From: Sulfurospirillum sp. UBA6810
GTDB lineage: Bacteria; Campylobacterota; Campylobacteria; Campylobacterales; Sulfurospirillaceae
Length of the DNA: 8,386 nucleotides
Direction of reading: 5' to 3'
Assembly (NCBI GenBank): GCA_002469305.1
Contig: DKEY01000121.1
Location: 7,220-15,605, forward strand
How positions within the stretch are numbered: the first letter of the stretch is position 1; each line of letters begins with the position of its first letter. This document shows, in pieces, positions 7,294 to 8,386 of this stretch. The notes beneath the pieces are model-generated. The model worked only from the letters and a program-made list of their open reading frames with translations. It made no database searches and was not told the origin of the DNA. The translations under genes were made by a program, and so were the position numbers.

Positions 7294-7372
7294 TATTTAA
7301 AAGTTCATTTTTTTGTTTCATAATCCTATAAGGTTTGTTGAACTTTCTTATTTTTACTTTTTGAACACTTTG

Positions 7373-7410
7373 TGGAACACAGGAAATTAATATGGTTACT
7401 TCGTGTTCCA
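7373..7410. repeat. 8-bp inverted repeat with 22-nt spacer
   Basis: TGGAACAC (7373-7380) is the exact complement of GTGTTCCA (7403-7410), and GAACAC also occurs directly at 7363-7368. It begins 28 nt behind the hydrolase stop. It could be a weak terminator stem or a recombinase or regulator site; no T-run follows on either strand. Confidence 0.45.
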
Positions 7411-7437
7411 AATATAAGAGGTTTAGCAACTTAACTG

Positions 7438-8310
7438 TCAACTATTACTCCCCAATGATTTGTTATGTTTTTGACTTATACCTTCTTTTATTTTATTATA
7501 TTCTGTATCTTTCAACATAATAGCGACTTTATTAAAAAAATCATTTCTCACCTTATCATGGTAATTTTGACCTTCTTTTGTTAAAAGTTCTGGATGACCA
7601 AATAAAAAATAATCAGTTTTTGCTATTTTTGATAAGTCATTATATTTATTCATATATCCAAGAAACCTAAAAAAACCTTCTCTTACTAACCCATTAGGTG
7701 TCCACTTTTCAGGGTTTTGATACTCTCTAGTATAATAACCAGACTGAGCATATATATCCATAACTAATTGTGAACAAAAATATGTTTTATACATTGAATA
7801 ATTTAATTTTTTTTCATTCTTCTCAAAATCTTTTATTAAAAAAGATTTTAATAAAACGTTAGATTTTTTAAAATATGTGCGCTTAGATAAAGTATAAAAT
7901 TCTTTAAAAAAAGACAGAAAAGCACCTTTTTTATTATATTCGTAATTTTTCTTTTTTAATTCATTTACATAAGATTGCATTTTAACTTTACGCTTTGGTA
8001 ATATGGGAACTCTTGTAACAACTGTATAATTAGACTCATTTACAAATTCTTGTAAACCTATAACCCTAAGTCCACCATTTTTATTTATATCCATTATGCT
8101 ATTATCACCAATGTAAATTGCACTATGGCTATAAGAACCTTCTGTATATCTTTTAATTAATTTAGATGAAAAAGTATTTGAATTACTAAATAATACATCA
8201 CCAAAAAGTAAATCTTTATTATTTAAGATTTTTGGACGAGTTCCAATGAATAAATAGTCATTATTATAACAGTTATTTAAAATCTTTTTTCTTGTAGATC
8301 TCAAAAACAT
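7438..8310 (-). CDS. YiiX-like permuted NlpC/P60 cysteine hydrolase, island cargo
   Basis: 290 residues, no signal peptide or membrane helix. LLFGDVLF (34-41), then SHSAIYIGD (61-69) with His62, a Gly-Gly-Leu-Arg-Val stretch (79-83), and YFCSQLVMDIYAQSG (177-191) with Cys179. This order, His before Cys with GD in front, is that of circularly permuted papain-like enzymes of the YiiX/YebB group (Peptidase C92, PF05708 from memory). Such proteins are thought to act as thiol hydrolases or acyltransferases on amide or ester bonds; the substrate here is unknown. The middle (about 105-170) is Lys-rich, and the last 50 residues are charged and unmatched. The ATG at 8308-8310 has only a weak AAGAAAG upstream. 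The gene is markedly more AT-rich than the left half and has no partner gene in view, fitting acquired cargo. The fold call is fairly good; a role in defence, toxicity or envelope remodelling would be a guess. Confidence 0.8.
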   Translation of the reverse strand: MFLRSTRKKILNNCYNNDYLFIGTRPKILNNKDLLFGDVLFSNSNTFSSKLIKRYTEGSYSHSAIYIGDNSIMDINKNGGLRVIGLQEFVNESNYTVVTRVPILPKRKVKMQSYVNELKKKNYEYNKKGAFLSFFKEFYTLSKRTYFKKSNVLLKSFLIKDFEKNEKKLNYSMYKTYFCSQLVMDIYAQSGYYTREYQNPEKWTPNGLVREGFFRFLGYMNKYNDLSKIAKTDYFLFGHPELLTKEGQNYHDKVRNDFFNKVAIMLKDTEYNKIKEGISQKHNKSLGSNS

Positions 8311-8339
8311 TTCTATCTTTCTTAAAATTTTCTATCTAA

Positions 8340-8386
8340 GCATAACGTTTGAGTTGAGAAATAAATTAGCCGCAGGGTAATTTATT
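8340..8386. repeat. attC-like half site with hairpin, cut by the window end
   Basis: GCATAAC (8340-8346), then GTTTGAGTT (8347-8355), GAG, and a perfect 9-bp inverted repeat AATAAATTA (8360-8368) / TAATTTATT (8378-8386) around GCCGCAGGG. Integron attC sites have this layout: R'' box ending AAC, an unpaired spacer (GCTTGAGTT in aadA-type sites, 8 of 9 identical), then a hairpin. The second half with a GTT box would lie beyond the window. Without it, this could also be an ordinary hairpin or a transposon end. Confidence 0.4.

Larger units (their letters stand above)
7025..7437. other. Gene-free junction region
   Basis: No convincing gene lies between the kinase promoter and the hydrolase stop codon. 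In order from the left it holds a TTACATGTAG near-palindrome (7060-7069), the tRNA 3'-end fragment (7129-7152), a small hairpin AAGCGCC / GGTGCTT around 7163-7185, an 11-bp tandem repeat (7204-7226), a leftward promoter candidate (7265-7293) and inverted and direct GAACAC repeats (7363-7410). The density of repeats and the change at the tRNA fragment suggest a recombination boundary. Confidence 0.6.
7153..8386. mobile_element. Probable end of a genomic island integrated at selC
   Basis: The tRNA fragment points left and loses its match at about 7153, so foreign DNA should extend to the right, with an intact selC and an integrase expected beyond the window. Support: more AT-rich DNA (three 60-base lines at 7561, 7801 and 8041 hold 15, 8 and 17 G+C, against 24 at 541 and 27 at 5341, although a line in the kinase gene at 6001 holds only 15); repeats next to the junction; and an orphan hydrolase gene as cargo. 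No integrase or transposase is visible inside the window. Confidence 0.4.

Noticed and set aside
7247..7441. A 64-codon minus-strand open frame starting with TTG, overlapping the hydrolase stop, with GGGGAG upstream
   Set aside because: The ribosome site and TTGA overlap are tempting, but the product resembles nothing, the frame crosses the inverted repeats and the promoter candidate, and AT-rich non-coding DNA gives such frames easily.
1..8386. CRISPR array, transposase or integrase gene
   Set aside because: I saw no regularly spaced repeats and no open frame with recombinase or transposase motifs in either strand.

Overview
This window looks like chromosomal DNA of a low-GC, selenoprotein-making bacterium, most likely a member of the Campylobacterota (Epsilonproteobacteria: Sulfurimonas, Sulfurospirillum or Arcobacter type). 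The assignment rests on base composition, on the style of the proteins (an ABC-substrate-binding-type sensor kinase with an HD-GYP regulator, small Cys-rich proteins, a SelD that is itself a selenoprotein) and on TTG starts with good Shine-Dalgarno sequences. It is an inference by eye, not a database result.

Left part (1-3114): selD (selenophosphate synthetase) starts at 34 and reads through an in-frame TGA at 79-81 that encodes selenocysteine, with a SECIS-like hairpin just behind it. It converges on an MFS transporter of the fosmidomycin-resistance type, and the two genes share a hairpin that overlaps both stop codons. Upstream of the transporter, on the same strand, is a thioredoxin-like [2Fe-2S] ferredoxin. 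Divergent from that is a small Cys-rich domain protein, which converges on the next operon across a 12-bp stem-loop.

Middle (3127-7000, minus strand): a two-gene signalling operon. A membrane sensor histidine kinase (signal peptide, ABC_sub_bind sensor, TM helix, PAS, kinase core) overlaps by 8 nt the gene of a response regulator with receiver, DUF3369-like and HD-GYP domains, presumably a c-di-GMP phosphodiesterase. The expected flow is ligand sensing, phosphotransfer, then c-di-GMP breakdown.

Right part (about 7129-8386): the character changes. At 7129-7152 lies a 24-base fragment matching the 3' end of a tRNA gene. The spacing from T-loop to CCA (5+8+1 nt) is that of selenocysteine tRNA (selC) and not of an ordinary tRNA. 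No 5' part of the tRNA is present, so this looks like the att-site remnant left where a mobile element integrated at selC. To its right the DNA is more AT-rich, holds a tandem repeat and inverted repeats, and carries one cargo gene: a permuted NlpC/P60 (YiiX-type) cysteine hydrolase. The last 47 bases look like half of an integron attC recombination site cut by the window edge. The best candidates for something new are this selC-associated island boundary and the attC-like element; the selC and attC readings are hypotheses with stated tests.
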